Below, piece after piece: positions 48,322 through 59,560 of a stretch of 64,000 bases of DNA. A program made the translations under genes and the position numbers. Origin of the DNA: Tetragonia tetragonoides (lineage: Eukaryota; Streptophyta; Magnoliopsida; Caryophyllales; Aizoaceae); assembly GCA_038025085.1 (NCBI GenBank), contig CM076143.1, positions 13,377,501 to 13,441,500 on the forward strand, in the 5' to 3' direction. Under the pieces are notes generated by a model. That model was not told the DNA's origin. It ran no database searches and was given only the letters and a program-made list of their open reading frames with translations. Numbering within the stretch: the stretch's first letter is position 1; each line of letters starts with the position of its first letter.

Positions 48322-48412
48322 TTTTTTTTTTTAGATAACTTGGTATCTGGGCTTTGTCCACTTAATCCCATGGGCCCTAAAGTTAACGACAAGGAGCTGC
48401 AAAATATTAATT
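48322..48412 (-). repeat. SINE copy, - strand
   Basis: The reverse complement reads CGTTAACTTTAGGGCCCATGG, then GGATTAAGTGGACAAAGCC, ending AGTTATCTAAAAAAAAAA. Same family as 47.7 kb, opposite strand, 0.6 kb away. Confidence 0.78.
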
Positions 48413-49209
48413 GAGGGCTAATTCCCACTTTCAGTTTACTACTAACCAACTAAAGGTGGATATGAAATGGAAGAACCAGACTACTTGCTTCATAAACACG
48501 AACATCTTAAAGTACAACATTTCAAACAATCAGCAGCGATACTAGAGATTGTCAGCCAAGGTTTTAGGTTCATCATTACAACAGCATTCACAATTGTGTT
48601 TATAAAAAAAAAACTTTCCCTACATCGAGCAACACAAATCAGGATTCAGGAGCAAGGAACCTGGTAAAACCGCAAACAAATTGGGTACCAGAAGAAACCT
48701 TTAAGCCAAAAAAAAAAATTAACTCTTGTGAGATAGCAGAAGTTTCAGAATTCTTTCATCCCATCACACCCATCCAGCTCCTAGCATTTCTCTATTGCAA
48801 CTTTAAATATATGCTCAGCTATCCTCATTTTCAGGGTAGGCAAAAGATCTAATAGCTTATATATTCTCAACAGAGATAACAAAAGATTGTTTCAACATCA
48901 TGCTCAAAGCTAGATGACTATGACATTAACTACTCAAAAAATAGCTTTCTTTCTTAATAAACTGCAATATACCTCCAATACTCAAGTGCTCAAAGATTGC
49001 CATACCCAGAATGTTCAAAGGTTCAAACAGTGATCATGTAATGAAACATTCAAATCAATATACAAAAAGACCCACCCCCCATATGGACAACAGTATCTAG
49101 CCACACAACTACTTCACATTCTAATCATCGACAACTAATCAATTTTCCATTGCACTAAACAGGAAATGACTGAACGACAAACAATTAATTAGACAACACT
49201 ATATAGGCA

Positions 49210-50316
49210 TCATCTAGCAGAAGGAGAAGAATAATACCCAAGATTCATAATACTGTTCATGGGATCAAGAAACTGCTGCTGCTGCTGTTGCTGGTGAGGC
49301 GCCCCAAGATGCTGAACCTGCTGCTGTTGTTGCTGTTGCGGCTCTCCCTGCTGCTGTAAACTCACACCACTACCACCAGCAGCAGCGGTAGTCAAAGCAA
49401 CCGAACTGGAAGGAGCTCCTTTGGCCTCTACAAACCTCCAAAGATACCAAGACGCTACAGAACGATAAGGCCTCCATTTCTCACACAAGAGGTCCATCTG
49501 AGACGGTCTAGGCAACTCGTCTAACCCATACAACAATTGAACACCTTTCCTAACACCTAAATCATTAACGGGCAAGACATCCGGTCTATGAAGTGAAAAT
49601 ATCATAAACATATGAACAGACCATGACCCAATCCCATTAACCATAGTAAGCATAGTAAACAATGACTTATCATCCATAGTAATAATAGCAGAATCAGATA
49701 AAATCCCATTTTGGTATTTCCTTGCTAAGTCATGTAAATAACTTGCCTTACGACCGGAGACTCCGATTTGACGAAGCTGTTGAGGGGATAATGCTAATAT
49801 GGTGGAAGGCATTACACCGGTTTCGCCGCCACAAAGCGCAACGAAACGGGAGTAGATGGATGTGCCAGCTTTGTAAGCTAATTGCTGGTAGAGAATGGAT
49901 TTAGTTAAGGCAAGGAAAGGGGTTTGAAAGGAATCGAAATTTGGGGGTTGATGGAGGTCGATTAGACGAGCTAGGTGAGGATCCGCAGTGCGGAGATGGC
50001 GTAATGCGGTGTCGATTTCGCCGTCGGAGGAGAGAGAACGAGGGATTCTTCTTTTGTTGGTCGACAATGATGATGATTGGTTGGTTGTTTCGGGGGAAAC
50101 TTTGCGGAGTTTGCTAGGGCGAGAAGGAAGTTTTGAAGGTGGGTTTTTTTGTTGAGGAGAGAGATTGATGATTTCATCATCGATTGTGGGAGAGAGAGAG
50201 TGAGTGTGAGTGTCAGGGGGAGGTGAGGGGATTGGGATTTGGGGTTTGAGTTCGTCGGTGGTGGAGGTGGTGGTGGTGGTGGTGGTGGTGGAGGGTGGGG
50301 GAGAGGAGGGGTTCAT
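49210..50316 (-). CDS. AlkA-type DNA-3-methyladenine glycosylase (HhH-GPD family), intronless
   Basis: Base-excision-repair enzyme that removes alkylated purines; plant members are nuclear. The single exon encodes 368 residues. The first ~100 are a low-complexity Thr/Ser/Pro region with basic patches (KLRKVS, NKRRIPRSL), likely disordered and possibly nuclear-targeting. The catalytic domain runs roughly from residue 100 to 290: DPHLARLIDLH, SILYQQLAYKAGTSIYSRF, the helix-hairpin-helix LTMVNGIGSWSVHMFMIF, and VNDLGVRKG, whose Asp is the catalytic residue. WRPYRSVASWYLWRFVE closes the fold. The C-terminal tail has two Gln-rich runs (CAG/CTG-type codons). ATG at 50,316 is chosen because the frame upstream has no other ATG. 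A Mutator-like element begins about 95 bp upstream. Confidence 0.9.
   Translation of the reverse strand: MNPSSPPPSTTTTTTTTSTTDELKPQIPIPSPPPDTHTHSLSPTIDDEIINLSPQQKNPPSKLPSRPSKLRKVSPETTNQSSSLSTNKRRIPRSLSSDGEIDTALRHLRTADPHLARLIDLHQPPNFDSFQTPFLALTKSILYQQLAYKAGTSIYSRFVALCGGETGVMPSTILALSPQQLRQIGVSGRKASYLHDLARKYQNGILSDSAIITMDDKSLFTMLTMVNGIGSWSVHMFMIFSLHRPDVLPVNDLGVRKGVQLLYGLDELPRPSQMDLLCEKWRPYRSVASWYLWRFVEAKGAPSSSVALTTAAAGGSGVSLQQQGEPQQQQQQQVQHLGAPHQQQQQQQFLDPMNSIMNLGYYSSPSAR
50256..50292. repeat. (GGT)n trinucleotide repeat in the glycosylase coding region
   Basis: On the gene strand this is (ACC)n, encoding the Thr run near the N-terminus of the glycosylase. Length changes would stay in frame. 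Confidence 0.9.
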
Positions 50317-50410
50317 GATGAAATCCGAGGAGATCTGGTGGCGGAAATCCGAGGAGGGAGAGAGAGAGAGAGCGAGCGAGCACAGAGCAGAGGGAGAAAA
50401 CGATTGAGAT

Positions 50411-53031
50411 AACAACACTGAAGAGGACTAAAGTTTGGTTGAGTTTTGATTTAGAGGACTGAAGTATTTTTTTTAGAATTAAAGGACTTTGTTAATGATT
50501 CCATCCAATTCACAAGCTTCCGTTAACTTTGTGAGGGAGTACTGGACGTATCAGTTCCTTCAACTTTACTCTCCTTTTCTCACTTTTTATTATTATTAAT
50601 ATTTTACTGCCCCTTTTGCCGCCATTTTGCAAGCGGCGTCGTTCCACTTAAATGGGTAATTGGATTACAAATTGGTCGTTGGCATTAGGCACCTGGAACA
50701 CACAAACTAGCTGTTGGGATTTAAAATCCCTTTATTCACTCCCTATATAACCCAAAAGTCATCCATACATGTTCACCACATTTTCCAAATACACCACACC
50801 ATCATTAACCCACCTGCACAAACAAAAATCTCCACACCATTACAAAGGGCTGTTATGCGTGAATGTACAATTCCACACAGAGCTCATTTTTGCTACTGTA
50901 GTGTATATCTGACAATGTATAAGAGGAGGGGGAATATCATGCAAAATCAAATAATTAGTAGATGTAATATGTAATTAGCAATCAATGAAGCTGATTACTA
51001 TGTTCCAAAGTCATTAAACTAACAACTCCAAAAGTGAAACAACAAAATAACTCAATTTATGTTCATTGAGAAGCAGCACTATGCAATTATAATAACCCAA
51101 AAAAATGACATAACAGAATTCATCTATAAATCATTAAGCTACTCCCTCCATAAAAAATGAAAACATTAAGCTACTAAAAGGAGCAAATCAGCACCAGATG
51201 TTCTTCTCATTAATTTGAAGATTGCCTAAAACCAGATAACCTCAATGACAAACTGGTGTCCTGTGAATGAAGACAAGTTTAAAGTGAGCATGTTATTGAG
51301 CATGATAACCTCAATTTTGTAATTTGTGAATGACATATATCTTCACATCATCATCTGGTTCATCATCTTCTGAATTAACAGGACTGTCAAGGTCATCAGA
51401 GTCGGCATAGTCGCTATCACCTTCCTCATAAGTGTTACCACCAGGCCAGTCATAGTTCAATTCAGCTTCTACTAACTCTTGCTCAGCTAAAGTCTGTTGA
51501 ACAAGCTCATCTCTCTCCTTAATCTCCATATTTTTCATTTTTATTCTAGCTTCTATTAACTCTTCATCATCAAGGTCAGGCTCATCATAGTCAGAACCAA
51601 AACCAATTTCATCATCATTCAAATTGACATACTTATTCCCTCCATCGCAGTTAAAAAGTTTGTCATTCTCATCTAAATTGACATAGTTCTGCTCATCGCC
51701 AACTAAGTCCACATAATTGTCCTCTATTTCCCATGAGTCTGGCCTTGTTTCCTTTGCAATTGCACCACTCCTAGATGAGCTTCCAATGCAATCAGTTCCA
51801 ATCAAACTCATAAAAGGGGTAGTCATATTCAGATCATCATCCAGGTCCTCAAACAAATTCTCCCCAATATCATGCTCACAATATATGTGAACTTCTCCAT
51901 ATTTTTGGATTAGCAATACCAAGTCATGCATTGTTTGATCACAACATATCCTTAATCCATTTTCAAAACTCTGATTTGGAGTAAAAAAATGCATCTTAAT
52001 AACATCTCGTAATCCCAATTTATATATGCAATCTTTTAAGAAATCATGATCAACATTTGATGGTAGTCCTTGAAATATTCTTACTGCCCCACCCACATAA
52101 CATAGCTTTGGATTGGTGAACCAAACTCCACTAAAATGAACAACAATTGCAGCATTTTTATCCATTTGTTTCTGCAGAATAAAGTTACACATAATTATTA
52201 TATCAACATATTACTACCATGAATCCGAAAGATATACAGATTCAAGACCCTTAAAAAAGAAAAAGGTAAAGCATGACATTAGCACATAGTATCACTAATA
52301 ACCCATCAAACTCATAAAAATTTACCTGAACAATATCTATAATTGTTGAAAGTAAAACCCCATTGAAATCAAAACCCTAATTATGATTAAAATTTCAGAT
52401 CTACGACACGCAAGTAGCTAAATACGAAAATTAGACTAAGTGACATGCAATTACATGGAAAAAACAAATAATCCCATAATTCAGTCCAATTTTACACTTT
52501 TTTTTTAATACCAAACTCTAACTTCTCACCATGGTATTCAACCATAACAAAACAAAAAATAGCTTTTTAAGAGTAGACAATCTTACCTATATACTTTCGA
52601 TGTCAAAGGCAAAGAGTAAATGTGCATGCAGAGAGGATAGAAAGCAATATATATCTTGGGAGGACCACTGCTGCTTCCTGCCAGAAACTCCAAAAGAAAA
52701 TGGTGAAGCGGTAGGGAAAGGAATAAATTATGGAGTGGGACTGTGGGGGCGAGTGGAGGGTCATAAAATGAAGGATACGGGTGGTTTTATTCTTAGAATG
52801 GGGCCATAGAGATACGACACCGTTCACAGCTCACATTAATAATTAATAATATATAAAAAAAAAATAATTAATATCTTAATAGCAACTGACACGTCATCAG
52901 TACTCCATCACAAAGTTAACGGAACATGTGAATTGGACGGAATCATTAACATAGTCCTTTGATTCTAAAAAAAAATACTTCAGTCCTCTAAATCAAAACT
53001 CAACAAAACTTTAGTCCTCTTGAGTGTTGTT
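50411..53031. mobile_element. Mutator-like element (MULE) with ~145-bp terminal inverted repeats
   Basis: The left terminus 50,411-50,557 and the right terminus 52,881-53,031 are inverted copies of each other with only scattered differences. Both start AACAACACT and contain GTTAATGATTCC and TCCGTTAACTTTGTGA. Long TIRs around a 2.6-kb body are typical of MULEs. The only gene inside is a PB1-like-domain protein; no transposase catalytic (DDE) domain is visible, so it appears non-autonomous. I could not find a matching 9-bp target duplication: the flanks GATTGAGAT and AACTCGAAA differ. Confidence 0.82.
51311..52165 (-). CDS. PB1-like-domain protein carried by the Mutator-like element
   Basis: A 284-residue protein. 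Residues about 1-105 (MDKNAAIVVHFSGVWF..CYVGGAVRIFQGL..KLGLRDV..HIYCEHDI) resemble the plant 'PB1-like' domain found at the N-terminus of many MuDR-type transposases. The rest is strongly acidic (for example DEPDLDDEE, YADSDDLDSPVNSEDDEPDDD) with a short charged helix-like segment (EARIKMKNMEIKERDELVQQ). There is no zinc finger or DDE catalytic core, so it is a transposase N-terminus that has become, or been left as, a stand-alone gene. The ATG lies seven bases after a TTCTGCAG acceptor-like site, suggesting a 5'-UTR intron. The frame is intact, so it may be expressed. Function unknown. Confidence 0.8.
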   Translation of the reverse strand: MDKNAAIVVHFSGVWFTNPKLCYVGGAVRIFQGLPSNVDHDFLKDCIYKLGLRDVIKMHFFTPNQSFENGLRICCDQTMHDLVLLIQKYGEVHIYCEHDIGENLFEDLDDDLNMTTPFMSLIGTDCIGSSSRSGAIAKETRPDSWEIEDNYVDLVGDEQNYVNLDENDKLFNCDGGNKYVNLNDDEIGFGSDYDEPDLDDEELIEARIKMKNMEIKERDELVQQTLAEQELVEAELNYDWPGGNTYEEGDSDYADSDDLDSPVNSEDDEPDDDVKIYVIHKLQN

Positions 53032-53067
53032 AACTCGAAAACGAGTGGAGGCAAGGAGGCTGGGCTG

Positions 53068-53403
53068 TGGTGGGGGGGGGAGGAATCAAAACTGGGTTGG
53101 TGGGTTTATTTTTTGTTTTATTGATCTAAATAAAAAGGAATTTCTTTTAAAGAAAATGATTAAAAAAATTAATAATAATAATAATAATAATAATACAAAT
53201 ACAAATAAATAATAAATCTATACCCTAGCTAAATCAAACAACACATGATAACAAGTATGGAGTCTCCATTCTATATCTAAAGGACTCAAGTTCCATACCG
53301 TGGTGGGTGGGGGGGGAGGAATCAAAACTGGGTTGGTGGGTTTATTTTTTGTTTTATTGATCTAAATAAAAAGGAATTTATTTTAAAGAAAATGATTAAA
53401 AAA

Positions 53404-53501
<98 letters not shown>

Positions 53502-53604
53502 AAATACAAATAAATAATAAATCTATACCCTAGCTAAATCAAACAACACATGATAACAAGTATGGAGTCTCCATTCTATATCTAAAGGACTCAAGTTCCA
53601 TACC
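53068..53604. repeat. tandem duplication of ~235 bp with expanded (AAT)n
   Basis: Two head-to-tail copies (53,068-53,300 and about 53,302-53,604), each GTGGTGGG-G-run at the start and GTTCCATACC at the end. They are nearly identical except for the AAT array: about 8 units in copy 1 and over 30 in copy 2 (about 53,405-53,500). Confidence 0.92.
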
Positions 53605-53639
53605 TAAAAGAATTTCTAAGTACATCGTATAGCATTAGA

Positions 53640-56600
53640 AATTAGAATACGAATACTTTTTTGAGTTTTGGGTGTTTGTGAATTATAAGGGGGTGGTGTG
53701 GGGCCAGATTCTCGGGTTTTTAGGAAGTACGATCCGGGAATCGATAGGATTACGCGACGAGGGGCTCGTCCCATGAAATCGACCTTATTGAGGGTCGATT
53801 GTTAAAAAGAATGTAAATTAGGTTTCGAAGTCGCCACCTTGTTATGACCCAAACAAGGACGGGTTCCAAAAGGAAAGGGTTTTATAAAAGATTTAAAAGA
53901 AAATCATTTACGAAACCCAAAATTGACTCCATTGCGATAAGGCACAAAAATTCTTGTGATTGGTCTGCGTTACAAAGACTTGAGTTCGGGGTCTAGGTTA
54001 GAAGGTGCGGACGTCACTCGGACCTGTCTCCTCCTCCGTACTGAGTATGGGCTCATTACTAATACGTCAAATCCCTTTGAAAGCTTTGAATTTGGTTGCA
54101 TTATGCCTAAAAACGAAAACACATATATTCACATTGTCACAAAACATGCTTGCACGTAAATCAAGGCAAAATGCCTAAAATCGATATATTCACTTATGTA
54201 CGGCGATTTTGGATATTGCAAATACTGCACTACGTACCATTCATCGTAGGTCTTAAATCTACTCATGGATCAAAACCCCTACGTAGTTCTGACCGGGGGA
54301 TCCAGTCAGTAAGACTCTTTTGGTGCCACTAAGGCGGGTATGTTTATTCTTTCCCGTAAAGAGGGATATGATTGAGAAACTTATGTGATGACTCGCAACT
54401 TAGAGTCGAATTGATCCGAGGAACCCCCTACTCCCCTGTGTTGGAGAAAGAGTAGGATCGAAAAGGTTCAATTTGGGAAGATTTGCCCATTTATTTGAGG
54501 CGTTAAACCCAACAACATTTGGTAATATACGGGGATCAACCCACTTCTTAGCTTTGAGTATAAGTATTAGACTTCTCAAAAAATATTCGTTCTTCACTGA
54601 GGAATAACATTCATTGGGGGTGTGTAAATGGATGATTTGTGTAGGTATGGGTATGCGTTTGATGGGTAATGGCTTAAAAGAGTCTTTCCGATAGGATCTC
54701 CCGGGATGGCCCGAAGCCAAATAAGAAGGGACGATCAATTATTTGCTTCTATTCGATCATAGGTATTCCACTAGGAAAAATGGTTGTTACTGGGGAAATG
54801 TGGATGCCACTGGGGAATGTGAATTTGTATGAAGGTGGTTTGATGGAATGGTAGGTGGAATACCCATGATCGCGTATAAGCAAATTTCTGATTCTAACCT
54901 CGAATTTGGCCCCGGGCCGGATTGTACACAAGTGAATATACCGGTCTTTATCAACAATAATCGGACAAAATGCAAACACTCATGGTGAATTCAAACAACA
55001 TTTTCTATTATGGTCGAGTTGATTTATTTAGGTGGAAATATGCATACGCAAATATGTGCACAAACGAGTTTAATAATGGCCTTAGGGAGACGAATTACAT
55101 CATTATAAAAATATATACAACAAAATGATACAAATATGTACAAGTCCTACAAAAATAAAATATCACTCAGTCTTGATGTCCATTGTTGCTCTGGGGCTCA
55201 GGACTAGGACCCGTCTTCAAAAGATCAAAGAACTGATGTTGGAATTATTATTTTCAATGAATTGATCTAAAAAGTAATTATTTACAGCGCATGCTCACGA
55301 ATTTGGACAAGGGAGTGGTCCAAAAGAAAACTTTTATTCATGAAATTATTTTTAAAATAAACTAGACTCATTGGAAAGCTATACTGGAGAGTTTCACATT
55401 TTTATCTTATCATTTGATGATTAAACAAAAATCCTCAAGTGAGGAAAATAAAACTGTTTTTGTGCAAGTCTAGAATGAATTTCAAAAACTCATAACTACG
55501 TCTTAGAGTAAGAAAATTGAGTGATTCCAAAGCCTAATATGTGTAATTTTTAGTCTTCTTTCTACTGTAAAAATATCAAGAAGATTCAGTTTGTGAGTAG
55601 AATATTATCGCCAAATTACCAGCTTCTGAAAGTTAAAAATTAGACTTGCGGGTTTTGTTTAATTAGAATTAATTACAAATATTTAGTGTCCAATATTTAC
55701 ACACACAAAACTAGGTTGTTTGGTGATTATGTATGAAATTTATCAAGAATTATAGAGAATATTAAGACAATTAACGAAATTAAACAAATGTCCAGCACTT
55801 CGTTTATTTGTTCATTGTTGACAGAAATATTTCCTAGTTGACAAATTAGTGCTCAATGTTGTTTAATTCATTAAAAATGCTTTTTAAGTCAAAATCGAGT
55901 CATTCCAAAGTCCATAATGGTCCAAATCAAGTCTAGTATCCAGTAAAAGAGTCACTTTGTATTGATGTAGTGTAAACCACCATGTTATTTACAGATCAGT
56001 GAAGACTAGCAATTCTGGACAATAGCTCGTTTATCCATATTTAGCATTTTTTATACTCATTATCACTTCATGAAATTTTGACAGAGTCAAGTATATACAT
56101 AAATGAGTGGTATGAAAAACCTATGAAAAATTAGTGACATTTATAAGTGAGGTAAATAGGTCGTTATTAAACAAGTTAAAACGTCCAAAAGTCCAAGATG
56201 TCCAGCATGACCGTGTCACTAAATAAATCATAGTAAATTCAGTAGTTTTCCAAAATGTTCATTATTAGTCTCTGTAGAACCATGGGAATGTCCTTTACAA
56301 ATTATCAAGAAATAGCCTATGTCCAAATCATCCATTTCCACAAGTTATAGCTCATTTTACCTTTGAATGTCAGATCTAGATACTTCAACTTTGAATCATT
56401 ATGGATAATTTTCTAACCGTTATATCTTGATGAAATTTACGTCATTTTAAAGATAACAAGTGAAAGTTTTATTTGGAGTTAATTTCACTCAGATCAAACC
56501 GTTGGATCGTCCAAAAAATGTAAAATAAGTTGATACTATGAAACTGTCAAAAATCCGAGATTATTACAACAACTAATTAATGCTCCCCTAAGGCCATTAT

Positions 56601-57883
56601 TTCGTTTGATATGCAATATGAACATTTTTTAGCATTTTTTTGTGAAAAATATGACAAAGTAGTGAGTATAACAACACAAATAAATAAATAAAAGCACACA
56701 AAGTTAGCACTCACTTATCCTCGCCGATTTTTCATTTTTATCTTGTAATTAACGTCAAAACCCTCGATGAAGGTAGAATCCTATTAGTTTCTTGGCCGAG
56801 TGAAAAATGGCTTGACTCGGGTTGAATCATTCCATATCACAACACACCAATGAGTTGGTTTATAGTTAGTATAAGTTAGATTAGTAGATGAGATTACATA
56901 ATGAGTAAAAATAGGAGGGGGATTTACACAAAAATCAAAAAAATGAAAAGGGGATGAATAAAAATTACAAAGACGAAAAAGAGTTTTACCCTTTGGTAGA
57001 TGTGGTTGATCTCGATTCTTCAATGGTGAAGGGTTGAGAAGAGTTCTTTTTTTTTTGGATTTTTTCTTTCTTACTAGATTTTTTTCTACTAAAGCTTCTA
57101 CTTGCAAAATGCTAAAAGATGAGAGAGAAAGAGAAGATTAGAGTGTATGGTTTTTTGTTAAGGAAGAGGGGTCCCTTTTATGTGGATGGGTGAGGTGTTT
57201 TAGGGTATTTTTTCTGTTAAAGAAAAAGAAAACTAAATAATTAACCTAAAAAAATCTGATATCTAAATGCAATTAAATAAAGAAAAAAATAAAGTTAAAG
57301 ATAAGCTAATGCTGAAAGGAATAAACCTAAGATAATAGGTTCCTAAATAGGGAACAAACCAAATATTCTTTTGGGGGCTTGTAGGAGAATAAGACAAAAC
57401 AAAAGAAATAAGGGAATGGAAAATAAAAGGAAATGAAGAGAAAATGAAGAAGAGAGAGAAGGAAAGAGGAAAGAAAGAAAGAAAGAAAAAGGAAAAGAAA
57501 ATAAATAAAGGGGGGGTTAGTTCTCACGTAAGGGCTAAGGGAACGGGAATTTGGGGTTTTTTTAATATATTTTTTATTTTCGTGGGCCCCACGAAGAGAA
57601 AGTAATCATAATTTATTAGCTTCTTCTTTTTTTGTTGTTCTCATTATTTTTTTTTTTGTTTTGACTTTTATGGGTTTGCTATATAAATAAAAAAAATAAA
57701 AAATGGACTTTAATACTAAACTTGACATTAAAGTGACCCAGCACTAAAAGACCCTTAAACACTTTTTTTTTTGAAATCCTTTTATAAACTTTAATAATAA
57801 TCATTATACATATATAAATATATTTATTAAAAATTCTAACACTAATAAAAGTAAAAAAGAAAGTCAAAATTTTGGCGTCTACA
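53640..57883 (-). mobile_element. probable 3' LTR of a Tat/Ogre-type (Ty3/Gypsy) retrotransposon
   Basis: On the - strand the LTR starts TGTAGACGCCAAAATTTTGA at 57,883, directly after a short purine tract (TGAGGGGC at 57,884-57,897), as expected for a 3' LTR next to its polypurine tract. The start resembles Tat/Ogre LTRs as I remember them. The sequence runs leftward about 4.2 kb without genes; the left end, near 53,640, cannot be fixed because the partner LTR is beyond the window. LTRs of this length are known for this lineage. Confidence 0.6.
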
Positions 57884-57994
57884 GATGCCCCTCATTGGTT
57901 GAGTTTTGAAGAAACGATTACCAATGACAAAAGGACGCCAAATTTTGACCAAGGGTAAAGCTATTTTCTGCGTAGCTGAACAAAGACGTATCCG

Positions 57995-58445
57995 TTACTA
58001 GTGCGACTATCTAAAGTCTCAACTAATAGGTCACAATGTAACTAGATAAGTCTGTGCGTAGACATTAAAAGCCTTAGCTAATAGGTCACTGTGTAACTGA
58101 CAAAACAGTCTCCACCAAGTAATTCTGTGCGTAGCTATTAGTAGCCTTAGCTAATAGGTCGTGGTTTAGCTGGTTAAACAGTCTTAACCAAGTAATTCTG
58201 TGCGTAGCTATTAAAAGCCTTAGCTAATAGGTCGTGGTGTAGCTGATTAAACAGTCTTAACCAAATGTCTGTGCGTAGTCATTAAAAGCCTTAGCCAATA
58301 GGTCGCGGTGTAACTGATTAAAATTCAAACAGTCTTAACCAAATGAGTTTGATGCGTAGCCATCAAAAGGCTTTGCTAAATATTTTCTATTAGAACTCTC
58401 GGTGTAACTATCACCTAGTCTTAACCAAATATCTGTGCAAAATAT
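57995..58445. repeat. tandem repeat, unit about 74 bp, five to six copies
   Basis: Units share TCTGTGCGTAGCTATTAAAA, GCCTTAGCTAATAGGTC and AACAGTCTTAACCAA. The central copies are closest; outer copies diverge, as expected for an array grown by unequal exchange. Confidence 0.88.
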
Positions 58446-58899
58446 TAGCACAACTCTTGTGAAATCTCAATCTATTAAATCTGTAGTGTTCTTGGCGTAG
58501 CTATTAAAGCCGTAATCGACATTTTTTTTTTGCTTAAAATATTCATCTTTTTTCTTTCTTTTTGCATGCATGCAGGATGGGGAAAACGCGAACCATAATC
58601 TTTCTTCTTTTTAGTGCTCACAATTCATTTTCCACATCAAAAGTTTTTGAAAAAGGAAATTTGGATCTCACCCTTTTTTTTTTAAAAAGAATGAAGATGA
58701 TTGGTGACACTTTCGGGAGAAAAGCCGCGAATTTGTCAAACTCTTGTAGAGTAAAGACGATGTTGTGCCCCACTCTCATGGAGACAAAGACGCTAATTTT
58801 TCACATTCTCAAGGAGTTGAGATATTATTATACTCACACTCTCGAGGAGTCAAGGCAATGATTTTGTATGTGATACTCTCAAGGAGATAATACTTTCAA

Positions 58900-59560
58900 G
58901 AAGCTGATACTCTCATGGAGCTATACTCTGTGATGGAGCGGTACTCTCTAATGGAGCGATACTCTCTAATGGAGCGGTAGTGGTACTCTCTGATAGAGCT
59001 ATACTCTATGATGGAGCGATACTCTCTGAAGGAGCGATACTCTCTGATGGAGCGGTATTCTCTGTTGGAGCGATACTCTCTGATGGAGCGATACTCTCTG
59101 AAGGAGCGGTACTCTCTGTTGGAGCGATATTCTATGGGAATTATACTCTCTGCTGGAGCGATACTCTCTGATGGAGCTATACTCTCTGGGAGTGATATTC
59201 TCTGGGAATTATACTCTTTGATGGAGCGATGCCCTCTGATAGAGCGGTACTCTCTAATGGAGCTAAGGTACTTATTTTTCACACTCTCAAGGAGTCGAGA
59301 TGCTATCATGCTCTCAAGGAGCCAACTCATTGATTTTACACTCTCTGGGAGCCAATGCCATAATTTGCAACACTCTCAAGGAGCCAAGATATTGTCATAC
59401 TCTCAAGGAGCTAATTCTTTCAAAAAGTTGGTACTCTCAAGGAGCTAACACTTTCAAGAAGCTGGTACTCTCAAGGAGCTAACGTTTTCAAGAAGCTGGT
59501 ACTCTCAAGGAGCTAACGCTCTCGAGAAGCTCGTACTCTCAAGGAGCTAATACTCTCGAG
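58900..59560. repeat. 18-bp minisatellite TACTCTCTGATGGAGCGA
   Basis: Over 20 full units lie between about 58,915 and 59,260, with looser 18-36-bp variants (ACTCTCAAGGAGCTAA) to 59,560. The unit is a multiple of three, so repetitive open frames run on both strands (..YSLMERYSLMER.. on +, ..EYRSIREYRSIR.. on -). These are by-products of the repeat, not genes. Confidence 0.92.

Larger units (their letters stand above)
45440..49209. other. intergenic spacer
   Basis: No supportable gene. It holds two SINE copies (47.7 and 48.3 kb). The last few hundred bases are probably the 3' UTR of the glycosylase gene that ends at 49,210. Confidence 0.5.

Noticed and set aside
51150..51180. Second Stowaway terminus (CTCCCTCC) inside the Mutator-like element
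   Set aside because: Only one short end is present and the sequence after it does not match the other MITEs.
53710..54340. Short open frames in the LTR, for example 53,956-54,159
   Set aside because: No domain and unremarkable length; this lies within the LTR of a retrotransposon.
57995..58445. CRISPR-like array
   Set aside because: A plant nuclear context, diverging units without constant-repeat/unique-spacer structure; it is an ordinary tandem repeat in a retroelement.
58896..59448. Long repetitive open frames on both strands (EYRSIREYRSIR.. and YSLMERYSLMER..)
   Set aside because: They arise because the 18-bp minisatellite unit is a multiple of three and lacks stops; no start context, domain or codon bias supports a protein.
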